64,000 nt of DNA from JAGQNP01 sp038257245 (GCA_038257245.1 JBBSJL010000002.1:36141-100140); one strand, 5' to 3'; counted from the first letter of the stretch, positions 1 through 7,960 are shown. Notes: generated by a model not told the origin, from the letters alone. Made by a program: numbers and translations.

Positions 1-540
1 GAAGCTAAAGACCCGGATGGGCCTGCTCAGATATTATGTTCTATAATCAACGAACTCGAAACATTACTTGTTCTCAATGAGTGGGTTGTTGCCAAAGGAT
101 TACCTTACCTGCCAATAATTGCACCGATACACTATGAAGCAAGCATAACTGAGTCCGCAAAGAACCCCCATGCGGACATTTTATTATGTTGTCTGGAACC
201 CGGTGTTAACGATGTTGTGCCAATTCAGGTGAAAAAACGGGTCGTTGAAATGACAAGAGAAAGATATATAGATGGCATGGTGTTCATCACCCCCCAAGAT
301 TTTGGTCAAACCAATGTCTCTCATCTACCTATTAGAGAAAAAGGTGTCGTGCGAACAGGCAATAGAGTTACCTATACTTATGGTGAAATACTATCGGATT
401 TTGTCACAGCCAATTCTATGAGAAAGGGCTATAAACCGACTAAACAACAGAAGAAGCGACAGTCAGACAGGATTGACCTAGCACTTGCAGGAATTGATAG
501 AATAATGACCCGAGAAGGTCTATTTACTTCTCCCAGTTGA
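1..540 (+). CDS. Hypothetical protein, 5'-truncated by window edge
   Basis: The frame is open from the first base, so only the last 179 codons are visible and the true start lies outside. It ends in TGA and overlaps the convergent metK by 17 bases. I do not recognise the family. The visible part has Asp59 in a hydrophobic strand (HADILLCC) followed by a second strand ending in Q76-V-K78 (PIQVKKR). This recalls the D...(E/Q)xK core of PD-(D/E)XK nucleases, but the link is an inference from spacing only. The last 40 residues are rich in Lys, Arg and Gln. No signal peptide or membrane segment is seen in this part. Confidence 0.7.
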   Translation, partial: EAKDPDGPAQILCSIINELETLLVLNEWVVAKGLPYLPIIAPIHYEASITESAKNPHADILLCCLEPGVNDVVPIQVKKRVVEMTRERYIDGMVFITPQDFGQTNVSHLPIREKGVVRTGNRVTYTYGEILSDFVTANSMRKGYKPTKQQKKRQSDRIDLALAGIDRIMTREGLFTSPS

Positions 541-1507
541 ATTCTGAATGCCCAAAATGTCCATAGCGTGCAGTTGTCTCATAATGGGGGGTCTTGAGCT
601 TCAGCCAGCCTACAATGCCGTTTGGTGATAGGTCATAGCCCTCTACATTGTGTTGTTTACCATCTACAATAACGGTTGCTTCCAGTGGCTGATTATATCC
701 GATAGCATAAGCCAGGTAGCAGAATACCTCTTTAGCTGAATTCTTTTTTAAATAGTCTATAGCAATTTTGCGGGCTGCGTAGGCAGCAGAACGATCAACC
801 TTGCTTGGGTCTTTGCCGCTAAAACAACCACCACCTATAGGTATACGCGGTCCGTAGTTATCAACTACAAGTTTACGTCCAGTCAGGCCAGTATCTGCGT
901 CAAAACCACCTTGGTCCCAATCACCTGCTGGATTGACGTGGAGCTTTACGTTTTTGCTGACAACGGCAAGTTTCTGACTACGCAGCCACTCTTGGACTTC
1001 TTTCTTTAACTCAGCCGACTTAGCATGTTGAAAGCTTGCAACCACTGATTCGATCTGTTCACCACGAAGTGTAACCTGTGTCTTCCCATCGTGTGGCCAA
1101 ATATCAAATACGTGCTGATTTAGCTGTCTTGATAATACTGTCTCAAGGGGCAATAGTTCTTCGGTCTCATTGCATGCATATCCAACCATAATACCCTGGT
1201 CGCCAGCGCCACCAGAATCAACACCTCCTGCAATCTCTGGGCTCTGTTGCACTATTCTTACCTCAACTTCAACATCTCCAGCTAAACGGTGAACGATTCG
1301 TTCCACGTCCACTTCTGCTTTACTTGTGACTTCACCAACGACAAATACCTTGCCATGTCCTCCTACTGTTTCTACAGCTACTCTGGAATCCGCATCTTTT
1401 GTTAAATACGCATCCAAAATTGCATCTGATATTTGATCACAAATCTTATCTGGGTGTTTAGGTGAAACACTCTCTGCTGTTTTATAGTTTGTTGCTTTTA
1501 CGGACAT
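524..1507 (-). CDS. metK: S-adenosylmethionine synthetase
   Basis: Makes S-adenosylmethionine from methionine and ATP in the cytoplasm. The 327-residue protein has the family signatures: SPKHPDKICDQISDA near the N-terminus (ATP/Met site), GAGDQGIMVGYA in the middle, and GGCFSGKDPSKVDRSAAYAA with the phosphate-binding Lys and Asp. It is about 50 residues shorter than the E. coli enzyme, by shortened loops and by ending soon after HFGHSEFNWEK. I chose ATG 1507 because an AAAGGAG ribosome site lies 7 bases upstream; an in-frame start 27 bases earlier would lie inside the leader hairpin. Expression is controlled by a SAM-I riboswitch directly upstream. Confidence 0.95.
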   Translation of the reverse strand: MSVKATNYKTAESVSPKHPDKICDQISDAILDAYLTKDADSRVAVETVGGHGKVFVVGEVTSKAEVDVERIVHRLAGDVEVEVRIVQQSPEIAGGVDSGGAGDQGIMVGYACNETEELLPLETVLSRQLNQHVFDIWPHDGKTQVTLRGEQIESVVASFQHAKSAELKKEVQEWLRSQKLAVVSKNVKLHVNPAGDWDQGGFDADTGLTGRKLVVDNYGPRIPIGGGCFSGKDPSKVDRSAAYAARKIAIDYLKKNSAKEVFCYLAYAIGYNQPLEATVIVDGKQHNVEGYDLSPNGIVGWLKLKTPHYETTARYGHFGHSEFNWEK

Positions 1508-1554
1508 AAAAAAACTCCTTTCTATCGAGCCCACGACTAGGTCAGAAAAGGAGT
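1508..1554 (-). terminator. Riboswitch terminator that also contains the metK ribosome binding site
   Basis: On the minus strand ACTCCTTTTCT pairs with AGAAAGGAGT (one bulge) across a loop of about 20 bases, followed by seven T and then directly by the metK ATG at 1507. The 3' arm contains AAAGGAG, the only Shine-Dalgarno candidate for metK. The same hairpin could therefore stop transcription and hide the ribosome site. Confidence 0.85.
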
Positions 1555-1664
1555 GTCATCTCATCATCTTTCCCGTAATGGGCTGAACTTAGCACCTTAC
1601 TAATCGATAGTAGGTTGCCGGTGGGTCAATGGGTCAGATCCCTCTCCACGCTCTTGATAGTGAT
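1508..1664 (-). promoter_or_regulatory. SAM-I (S-box) riboswitch controlling metK
   Basis: The minus-strand leader has the S-box conserved blocks in order: TATCAAGAGCGTGGAGAGGG, then GACCCACCGGCAACC, a P3 hairpin CCTACTA-TCGA-TTAGTAAGG, then AAGGTGCTAAGTTCAGCCC, and a 3' strand TGATGAG that can close P1 (about 1559-1664). The expression platform is the hairpin at 1514-1554. High SAM should favour the terminator and switch metK off. This is a class known mainly from Firmicutes and some other phyla. The identification rests on conserved-block matching by eye. Confidence 0.92.
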
Positions 1665-1682
1665 TTAATTGTTAACCATCTA

Positions 1683-1710
1683 ATCTTACATGTCCCTCTA
1701 AATAATGCAA
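1683..1710 (-). promoter_or_regulatory. Putative sigma-70 promoter for the metK riboswitch transcript
   Basis: Minus strand TTGCAT (1710-1705), 16 bases, TAAGAT (1688-1683). Start of transcription would be near 1676, just before the S-box aptamer. The position fits but the hexamers are imperfect. Confidence 0.5.
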
Positions 1711-1761
1711 CTATTTTGTGCTACTTCAATGCCCTGTCGATACAGAAAAAAGCATAAACCG

Positions 1762-2106
1762 CTAAATGTCTAAAACAAATTCAGTGACAGTATAATCGTC
1801 TCCTGTTACTTCGATTACAGCTAGTTGATACTGATCTTGCCAACTGTTGTTGCGGACCCATAATTCAGCAGCGAATTGCATTTGTTTTAGCTTCTTGGGT
1901 GTTATGTAATCTAATCCATGCCCTTGATCGGCAGTTTTTCGGTATTTTACTTCGACGAGGTAAGCCACATTATTGTTTTGGGCCACTATGTCAATTTCGC
2001 AGAGTTTAGTTTTCCAATTAACATCTAGAATCTTGAAACCTTGGGCCTTAAGGTAGTTTGTAGCTACTTCTTCGGCATCATGACCATGAGTATAGTTAGT
2101 TGACAT
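1762..2106 (-). CDS. yraN: YraN/UPF0102 family endonuclease-like protein
   Basis: A 114-residue protein of the UPF0102 family, a PD-(D/E)XK nuclease fold predicted to act on DNA; the exact substrate is not known. The core is visible: GHDAEEVATNYLKAQGFKIL, then the catalytic-type stretch CEIDIVAQ and YLVEVKYRK (E-I-D ... E-V-K). Length is normal for the family. It overlaps the end of rnhB by 11 bases and uses GAGG seven bases before ATG as ribosome site, so it is translated in the rplS-rnhB direction. The rnhB-yraN pairing is common in bacteria. Confidence 0.9.
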   Translation of the reverse strand: MSTNYTHGHDAEEVATNYLKAQGFKILDVNWKTKLCEIDIVAQNNNVAYLVEVKYRKTADQGHGLDYITPKKLKQMQFAAELWVRNNSWQDQYQLAVIEVTGDDYTVTEFVLDI

Positions 2107-2671
2107 TTATAATCCTCATGATCGGCGCATAGCTTTTTCTATGAATAGTAGTTATGCCATATTTTCTCAAGGCATCGCTATGAAGCTTAGTACCATAGCC
2201 AACGTGTGATTCAAATCCATAGTTAGGATGGGTTTTAACCATTTCAGCCATATAGTTATCCCTAGCAACCTTTGCAACAATACTAGCAGCACTGACGATA
2301 GTGTACTTGCTATCAGCCCGTACGACCGTCTTAACATTAACGTATTCTTCGTTACAGTAGTTAGTACTGCCGTCCATGATGATAGGTTCTGTTGCTCCAG
2401 CTTCTAGCATTAACAAAGCCCTACTAACACCCAGCTTCATAGCCATAGCCAAGCCAAGACGATCAATATCTTCTGGGCTAACCCAACCTTCACCAATGTC
2501 ACATGTTGCTTTTATGTCTATATTCAAGGACTCTCTTCTTGCTTTAGATAGTACTTTAGAATCTCTTAGCCCGTCGGGTAATTCATTTGCTTGGCGTGCT
2601 GCAACCACTAGTAAGGGTCCCGCCCATGCACCCCTACCAACCTCGTCTATACCAATTGCTTTTTCGTCCAT
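2096..2671 (-). CDS. rnhB: Ribonuclease HII
   Basis: Cuts RNA of RNA:DNA hybrids and removes misincorporated ribonucleotides from DNA. The 191-residue protein starts with the catalytic block GIDEVGRGAWAGPL (Asp8, Glu9), contains DSKVLSKARRE with the conserved DSK, an Asp in IIMDGST, and the family block VRADSKYTIVSAASIVAKV with the last catalytic Asp. The TATAGGAG ribosome site lies 8 bases before ATG 2671. It lies downstream of rplS, separated by a terminator hairpin, and overlaps yraN. Confidence 0.96.
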   Translation of the reverse strand: MDEKAIGIDEVGRGAWAGPLLVVAARQANELPDGLRDSKVLSKARRESLNIDIKATCDIGEGWVSPEDIDRLGLAMAMKLGVSRALLMLEAGATEPIIMDGSTNYCNEEYVNVKTVVRADSKYTIVSAASIVAKVARDNYMAEMVKTHPNYGFESHVGYGTKLHSDALRKYGITTIHRKSYAPIMRIINVN

Positions 2672-2700
2672 ACTTTTACTCCTATATTTGTAATAATAAC

Positions 2701-2722
2701 AAAAAAACCGCCTGAATGGCGG
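2701..2722 (-). terminator. Rho-independent terminator after rplS
   Basis: Minus strand CCGCC-ATTCA-GGCGG followed by seven T. It sits between rplS and rnhB, which read in the same direction, so it probably reduces expression of rnhB-yraN relative to rplS. Confidence 0.85.
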
Positions 2723-2747
2723 CTGGTAATATTCAGTTTTAGGTTAT

Positions 2748-3281
2748 CTAGCTATCTTTACTAGTTGCTTCTTCGTGTTGGGCGAGTGCTGCAGCAACTT
2801 TTGCTTCTTCTTGTGCACCTTCTTTGGCTTTTTTGGCTTCTTCTTCTTGGTGAGCCTTTTTGGCTTCTTCGTGGAGCTTTGCTTCCTCTTCTTCAGCTTT
2901 TTCGTCATGAATAGCATTTACGCCCTCACGGTCAAAATCAACATTACTTAGTCGAGCTGACTTACCGGTTCGTTCTCGCATATAGGTTAAATAGTTTCGG
3001 CGGACTTTGCTACGCTTAGTAATTTCAATCTTCACGATTAGTGGGCTGTGCAGTAAAAAACTTTTCTCTACGCCTACTCCACTAGATATCCTACGCACCA
3101 GTACTCTTGCTGTGTGACTGTTTTTTCTATCTACACGGATAACCAAGCCTTGAAAAATCTGAACACGTTCTTTGCTGCCTTCTTTGATTTTCTGGTGTAC
3201 TTTTACAGTATCGCCCGGCATAACATCAACAACTTGTACCTTCTTAAACTTTTCCTCAACTTTTTGAATAACTGATTGCAT
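2748..3281 (-). CDS. rplS: 50S ribosomal protein L19 with charged C-terminal extension
   Basis: Component of the large ribosomal subunit at the 30S-50S interface. Residues 1-115 are a normal L19, with MPGDTVKVHQKIKEG, RVQIFQGLVIRV and the basic stretch KVRRNYLTYMRERTGK. L19 usually ends near here; this one continues for about 60 residues rich in Glu, Lys and Ala (EEEEAKLHEEAKKAHQEEE), probably one long helix. I chose ATG 3281 because AGGA lies about 10 bases upstream; an in-frame TTG at 3287 is too close to that site. The extension is real in the sense that the frame is open and ends at a stop followed by a terminator. Confidence 0.95.
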   Translation of the reverse strand: MQSVIQKVEEKFKKVQVVDVMPGDTVKVHQKIKEGSKERVQIFQGLVIRVDRKNSHTARVLVRRISSGVGVEKSFLLHSPLIVKIEITKRSKVRRNYLTYMRERTGKSARLSNVDFDREGVNAIHDEKAEEEEAKLHEEAKKAHQEEEAKKAKEGAQEEAKVAAALAQHEEATSKDS

Positions 3282-3332
3282 AACCAAATAATCCTACACT
3301 AAATCTGTAACTATTGCAACATCTTTCAGTGA

Positions 3333-3551
3333 TTATTTTACATCTGGGAGCGAGCGAAGATGTCGTCGTGATTCTTCTACTGGTAGATCTTCAGCACCGC
3401 AAAGCCCGGCCAGTCCCAATTCTCTAGCACGTCTTACTGCTTCTTCTTCGAAATTTTCTCCGCATCGTTCAATATCAACCTGGGCTGCCTGCTCAGCTTC
3501 TCGATCACTTCTATATTGAATCAATTTATCTATAAGTTCGTGTGGTTCCAT
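3333..3551 (-). CDS. Small hypothetical protein, 72 aa
   Basis: A 72-residue acidic, mostly helical protein with no membrane segment and two Cys far apart. I do not recognise it. It lies 51 bases upstream of rplS in the same direction and follows a TATAAT box (minus strand, 3591-3586), which could start an mRNA covering both genes. No clear ribosome site precedes ATG 3551, which lowers confidence. Similar small genes beside rplS were not recognised by me. It could be a translated leader or a chance frame. Confidence 0.5.
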   Translation of the reverse strand: MEPHELIDKLIQYRSDREAEQAAQVDIERCGENFEEEAVRRARELGLAGLCGAEDLPVEESRRHLRSLPDVK

Positions 3552-3597
3552 ATGCAGTATTATTATTTTTTGACAACAGAAAATAATTATACATGAG

Positions 3598-3606
3598 TGG
3601 TATGAT
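3598..3606 (+). promoter_or_regulatory. Extended -10 promoter, leaderless, for malic enzyme
   Basis: TGG-TATGAT ends 6 bases before ATG 3613, so transcription should begin at or next to the start codon. No good -35 at 16-18 bases. It faces the TATAAT used in the opposite direction at 3586-3591. Confidence 0.6.
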
Positions 3607-3612
3607 TAGTCT

Positions 3613-4749
3613 ATGACTAATTTTGGAGATGAAGCTTTAAGAAAACACAAAGAACTAAAAGGTAAAATTTCTATTTCACTAAAAGATCCGTTAGACACAC
3701 AGGATAAATTGAGTATCTACTACACTCCAGGCGTTGCTAAGGTATCAAGTTATGTTGCTAAAAATCCATCTGAGACACGCGACTATACGTGGCTAAACAA
3801 TACCGTGGCAGTTATTAGCGATGGGTCCGCCGTACTCGGGCTAGGGAATATTGGGCCCTATGGAGCATTGCCAGTCATGGAAGGAAAAGCCATGTTATTC
3901 AAACATTTTGCCAATATCGATGCAGTACCGATCATTCTTGATGTTCACACTGCTGACGAAATAGTAAATACTGTGGCAGCCATAGCACCGAGTTTTGGTG
4001 GCATTAATCTAGAAGATATTGCCGCACCACTTTGTTTTGAAATCGAAAACAGATTAAAAGCAAAGCTCGATATCCCTGTCTTTCATGACGATCAACACGG
4101 TACCGCTATTGTTGTTCTAGCTGGGCTTATCAATTCTATGAAAATTACTGGGAAGACTCTTTCAGATACTAAAGTCGTGGTTGTTGGTGCTGGAGCAGCG
4201 GGAACGGCCATTATTAAACTCTTACACGTATACGCTCAGCCTAACATTCTTGCCATAGATAGTAAGGGCATTGTTAGTGGGTCGCGAGATGACCTTAACG
4301 ATGAAAAGCAAAAGCTGCTCGAGTTTACCAATCCAAACAATGTTTCAGGTTCGCTTAGTGATGCGCTAATAGGCGCAGATATATTCATTGGCGTATCTAA
4401 AGGTGGCTTACTGACAACAGACATGATAAAAACAATGGCTACAAATCCTATAATCTTTGCGATGGCCAATCCTGATCCGGAAATATTACCAGATGATGCT
4501 AAACATGCAGGGGTGGCAATAATAGCAACCGGCAGAAGTGATTTTCCAAATCAAGTCAATAATGCGTTGGCCTTCCCAGGAATTTTCCGTGGTGCTTTAG
4601 ATAACAAAGTTACTGCAATCACAGATCAACACAAGATAGCCTCAGCCGAGGTAATAGCCAACCTTGTAGAAAACCCAACCCCAGATACAATCATACCTTC
4701 TGTTTTAGATGATAGATTAGTCCCCGAGATAGCTAAAGTTATTATCTAG
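3613..4749 (+). CDS. NAD(P)-dependent malic enzyme
   Basis: Oxidative decarboxylation of malate to pyruvate and CO2 with NAD(P)+ reduction, in the cytoplasm. The 378-residue protein is the short bacterial form. It shows the N-terminal signature YYTPGVAKVS, the VAVISDGSAVLGLGNIGP block, the catalytic Lys/Asp region MEGKAMLFKHFANIDAVPI, metal-binding PVFHDDQHGTAIV, and a Rossmann VVVGAGAAGTAI. Cofactor preference cannot be read safely. A -10 box lies 6 bases before the ATG and there is no ribosome site, so the mRNA is probably leaderless. Its stop codon interlocks with that of convergent pilB on CTAG. It may supply pyruvate or NAD(P)H from scavenged malate. Confidence 0.95.
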   Translation: MTNFGDEALRKHKELKGKISISLKDPLDTQDKLSIYYTPGVAKVSSYVAKNPSETRDYTWLNNTVAVISDGSAVLGLGNIGPYGALPVMEGKAMLFKHFANIDAVPIILDVHTADEIVNTVAAIAPSFGGINLEDIAAPLCFEIENRLKAKLDIPVFHDDQHGTAIVVLAGLINSMKITGKTLSDTKVVVVGAGAAGTAIIKLLHVYAQPNILAIDSKGIVSGSRDDLNDEKQKLLEFTNPNNVSGSLSDALIGADIFIGVSKGGLLTTDMIKTMATNPIIFAMANPDPEILPDDAKHAGVAIIATGRSDFPNQVNNALAFPGIFRGALDNKVTAITDQHKIASAEVIANLVENPTPDTIIPSVLDDRLVPEIAKVII

Positions 4750-6359
4750 CCTACAACCCTGTATACTTCTTCCAAAGTAGTCAGGCCAGCACATACCTTC
4801 AGAATTCCATCTTGTAGCATAGTGCTCATCCCGCTCTTTACAGCAGCGGCTTCTATTTGTTGAGCAGACAGCGTCTTTTGTCCAGATTCTAGCAATTCCC
4901 TAATTGGTCCTGTCATTATAAACTGTTCTCTTAGTGGAACCTGTCCAATGTAGCCAAATGGGTTTTCTGCTGAGCTACCGGATTTGTACAAAGTTATGTT
5001 ATCGATATCTGGACGCTCAACACCCTCTGGCAAAGTATTTATAACTTCCCACAACTTTGCTTTGATTGCATCATCTGGTTGATAAGGTTGTTTCGTGGTC
5101 TCATCTAATAGCCGTACTAATCTCTGTGCCATTACCAACCTAATAGCTGACACAAACAATGGGTTTTCACCAACGACGTCCATAATTCTTGTTAGCGCAG
5201 CCGATGCAGACGATGCATGGAAAGTTGATAGAACCAAATGCCCGGTCAATGAAGCTTGTAGTGCAGTTTTTGCGGTGTCCATGTCACGAATCTCACCAAC
5301 CATAACAATATCTGGGTCTAAACGAAGAATTGCCCTAAGTTTATTTGCAAACGAGCTACCGTCAGAAGCCCCTTGACCTGTAACTGGTATCTGAGTAATC
5401 CCCGGAAACTGATATTCAACTGGGTCTTCGACTGTAATAATCTTACGCTCTTCAGTATTTAATGTGTTGAGCATAGAGTACAATGTCGTCGTTTTTCCTG
5501 AGCCTGTAGGGCCAACGACCATGACTAGTCCACTCGGTTTCTCGATGATATCGTCTACAATCTCACGTTCGTGCTCGGATAGCTTCAGTCTGTCTAGGTT
5601 ATACATCGACGCGTCCATATTGAACAATCTCATAACAACATCCATGCCATTTACAGTCGGAACTGATTCTAGACGCAAGTTTATGTCCACTTCGTTCCCG
5701 TCTTCCATTTGAATATGCTGTGATATATGTCCTTGTTGAGCATCAGGTGATGAGGTTGATATATTACCTGCACTAGCTACAGCCGATATCAGTATTCTGT
5801 ACTTGTCGATACTCAATCGAGCTATTGGGTGAAGAACTCCGTCAATTCTAAATCTTATCCGAACGTGGTCGCGCTGAGTTTCGACATGAATGTCAGATGA
5901 ATTTAATTTATGGGCTTGCTGGACTAGATATGCCAGCATATCACCTGCTTTGACTTGTTCTAGTACTGACGAAACGTTCTGAATGTTATCGTCATTATTA
6001 GATTTGTTAACTGATATGTCGTGGTAGACAACTTTTTTGGGAGGATCGTATAAATGTATATACTCTCGGTAGCCATTATCTGAAATCAATGCAAAATTGA
6101 CCTTTTGGTCTAGGAATTTATTACGTAAGTTGGTCATTGTTTGCTGAGATGTCGTATTGGTAACTCCAAAAACTATACTGTGCTCGGTAGACTTAACTGG
6201 TATGACACGTGAGCTCTTGATATCAGCTACTGGCATTAGATCTTTATACAGTTCACGTTGCTCTGGAGGCGTAACGCTAGTATCGTGGTAATCTAGACTG
6301 AGAATCCGGGCTCGTCGCTCAGTATTCATTTCTTCTTCTTTACGTGCGTCTTGACTCAT
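4746..6359 (-). CDS. pilB: Type IV pilus assembly ATPase PilB/GspE
   Basis: Cytoplasmic hexameric ATPase that drives pilus extension; in Saccharibacteria type IV pili serve surface motility and host contact (family knowledge). The 537-residue protein has an N-terminal linker domain (about 1-140) and a C-terminal motor with VVGPTGSGKTTT (Walker A, near residue 285), the Asp box EDPVEYQFPGITQIPV, Walker B LRLDPDIVMVGEIRD and the His box HLVLSTFHASSA. The tetracysteine zinc loop of many PilB/GspE proteins is absent. A TAATAT box lies 6 bases before ATG 6359. No other pilus gene is in the window. Confidence 0.92.
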   Translation of the reverse strand: MSQDARKEEEMNTERRARILSLDYHDTSVTPPEQRELYKDLMPVADIKSSRVIPVKSTEHSIVFGVTNTTSQQTMTNLRNKFLDQKVNFALISDNGYREYIHLYDPPKKVVYHDISVNKSNNDDNIQNVSSVLEQVKAGDMLAYLVQQAHKLNSSDIHVETQRDHVRIRFRIDGVLHPIARLSIDKYRILISAVASAGNISTSSPDAQQGHISQHIQMEDGNEVDINLRLESVPTVNGMDVVMRLFNMDASMYNLDRLKLSEHEREIVDDIIEKPSGLVMVVGPTGSGKTTTLYSMLNTLNTEERKIITVEDPVEYQFPGITQIPVTGQGASDGSSFANKLRAILRLDPDIVMVGEIRDMDTAKTALQASLTGHLVLSTFHASSASAALTRIMDVVGENPLFVSAIRLVMAQRLVRLLDETTKQPYQPDDAIKAKLWEVINTLPEGVERPDIDNITLYKSGSSAENPFGYIGQVPLREQFIMTGPIRELLESGQKTLSAQQIEAAAVKSGMSTMLQDGILKVCAGLTTLEEVYRVVG

Positions 6360-6365
6360 ACCTGT

Positions 6366-6371
6366 ATATTA
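6366..6371 (-). promoter_or_regulatory. -10 box for pilB, leaderless arrangement
   Basis: Minus strand TAATAT, then ACAGGT, then ATG of pilB. Immediately upstream is the tandem element ATGCTTATGCTT (6383-6372) that recurs before other genes here. Confidence 0.55.
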
Positions 6372-6401
6372 AAGCATAAGCATCCTTCGTATTAAAGGGG
6401 G

Positions 6402-6410
6402 TGCTACACT
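6402..6410 (+). promoter_or_regulatory. Extended -10 promoter, leaderless, for the SpoU methyltransferase
   Basis: TGC-TACACT, then ATAAAT, then ATG 6417: a 6-base gap. No ribosome site is present upstream of the ATG. Confidence 0.6.
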
Positions 6411-6416
6411 ATAAAT

Positions 6417-6920
6417 ATGTCACCAGAGATAATAATCATTGCTCACAATGTAAGAAGTTGCCATAACATAGGTTCAGTATTAAGGACTGCTGATGGAATT
6501 GGTGTAGTTAAAGTGATCATTTCTGGCTTTAGCCCCTATCCTGAGCAACAAAGTGACCAACGATTGCCTCATCTTGCCCAAAAAATAAGTAAACAAATTA
6601 CCAAGACTGCACTCGGGGCAGAAAAGTCAGTGCCGTGGGTTCACCATGACGACAATATTGACGTAATAATTGCTAATCTAAAAAGTGATGGATACCAAAT
6701 AGCGGCTTTGGAGCAGTCTTCTTCATCAATTGAAATTAATAATTACATGCCTTCAGATAAAATAGCAATTCTGATCGGAAACGAAATTGACGGTATAGAT
6801 AAAAGCATCCTGGCTTTATGTGATGTAGTAATAGAAATACCTATGTTCGGGGGGAAAGAATCCTATAACGTCGTTCAAGCTACAGCCATGCTACTATACC
6901 GTTTACGTTTTTTGCCATAA
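6417..6920 (+). CDS. SpoU/TrmH family RNA 2'-O-methyltransferase
   Basis: SPOUT-fold enzyme that transfers a methyl group from SAM to a ribose 2'-OH in tRNA or rRNA. The three family motifs are present: motif 1 HNVRSCHNIGSVLRTADGIG, motif 2 IAILIGNEIDGIDKSIL, and motif 3 IPMFGGKESYNVVQATAML, which form the knot that binds SAM. At 167 residues it is a minimal catalytic domain without the N-terminal RNA-binding domain of RlmB. The target nucleotide cannot be told from sequence. A -10 box lies 6 bases before the start. Confidence 0.92.
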   Translation: MSPEIIIIAHNVRSCHNIGSVLRTADGIGVVKVIISGFSPYPEQQSDQRLPHLAQKISKQITKTALGAEKSVPWVHHDDNIDVIIANLKSDGYQIAALEQSSSSIEINNYMPSDKIAILIGNEIDGIDKSILALCDVVIEIPMFGGKESYNVVQATAMLLYRLRFLP

Positions 6921-6940
6921 CTAGCATTTCCTAGTAAAAT
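6912..6940 (+). promoter_or_regulatory. Sigma-70-like promoter, leaderless, for the CAP-domain protein
   Basis: TTGCCA, 17 bases, TAAAAT, then AATAGT and the GTG start at 6947. The gap of 6 bases implies a leaderless mRNA beginning with GTG. Confidence 0.6.
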
Positions 6941-6946
6941 AATAGT

Positions 6947-7960
6947 GTGAAAAAGCCCACCAAAACAAACAGCCATAACCATAGAAAACGTTTTGGTCAT
7001 CATCACAAACGTTCAAAGTCTTTTCATGATACTTACTTGCCCTATTTACCCATGACAATTATCTTATTTGTAAGTGTTTTCGTTAGTGGCTATAACCCCC
7101 GAGCGGGCACACTTGCTTACGCAACAGAAATGAGTCACCATGGGTTACTTGCATCTACAAACACTCAAAGATTAAGTTATGGTAAAACAACACTGGCGAT
7201 CAATGACCAATTAAACCAAGCAGCCCAGACCAAAGCAAACGACATGGTAGCTCGTAATTACTGGTCTCATGACACGCCAGATGGTCAAGAGCCTTGGGTG
7301 TTTATTAATGGGGCTGGCTATAGCTACACAAAAGCAGGTGAAAACTTAGCATACGGATTCTCTAGCAGCGACACAACCGTCAATGGATGGATGAATAGCC
7401 CGACCCACAAAGATAATCTACTGGATAGTGACTTTGTTGAAGTTGGCTTTGGATTTGCTAATGGAAGTAACTTTAATAATGCCGGTGAAGAAACTGTGGT
7501 AGTAGCGATGTACGGAGAACCTTATGTTTTAGCCTCTACGGGTCAGTCTCCGCCGCCGCCAGCGGAGACTACATCCACTTCGGCTCCGAGTGAAATACCA
7601 GCAGAATCAACCTCCGAAAAAGAGGGCTCGCCAGTCGCACAATCCACTGCCAACCCGGATAATAATAACCAGATGTCGAGTGGTCAGATAAAACAGCCAG
7701 AAGTAGTTGTTGCATCAGCCATATCAGTTAGTAGAATTGAAACATTGTTCACAAATACCCCCCCATGGGTCGTAAGTTCAATAACTTTTGTGATTGGGTT
7801 TTTATTAGCAGTACTGCTTGCCAGACATGGGTTGCGATTTAGAAAACTACTACGCGATAGCCAGAATTTCATAACACATCATCCCGTAATTGATTCTACG
7901 GTCTTAGCTCTTATAGTTTTGGGCGTTACACTTGTTAGAAATGTAGGAAATATACTCTAA
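6947..7960 (+). CDS. Membrane-anchored CAP (SCP/PR-1/YkwD) domain protein
   Basis: A 337-residue surface protein. The N-terminus is basic and His-rich, then a membrane segment (about 27-46), then a CAP domain (about 60-195) with the typical AGENLAYGF, the HDTPDG region and the later MNSPTHKDNLLDSDFVEVGFG. A Pro/Ser/Thr/Glu-rich linker (about 198-245) is followed by two further hydrophobic helices (about 272-292 and 313-330). CAP domains in bacteria are extracellular, with roles ranging from lipid binding to proteolysis; the role here is not known. GTG start 6947 sits 6 bases after TAAAAT. Its stop interlocks with dnaE. Confidence 0.9.
   Translation: MKKPTKTNSHNHRKRFGHHHKRSKSFHDTYLPYLPMTIILFVSVFVSGYNPRAGTLAYATEMSHHGLLASTNTQRLSYGKTTLAINDQLNQAAQTKANDMVARNYWSHDTPDGQEPWVFINGAGYSYTKAGENLAYGFSSSDTTVNGWMNSPTHKDNLLDSDFVEVGFGFANGSNFNNAGEETVVVAMYGEPYVLASTGQSPPPPAETTSTSAPSEIPAESTSEKEGSPVAQSTANPDNNNQMSSGQIKQPEVVVASAISVSRIETLFTNTPPWVVSSITFVIGFLLAVLLARHGLRFRKLLRDSQNFITHHPVIDSTVLALIVLGVTLVRNVGNIL

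Noticed and set aside
3570..3608. TTGACA at 3570-3575 as the -35 of the malic enzyme promoter
   Set aside because: The spacing to TATGAT is 25 bases, too long; the extended -10 is a better explanation.
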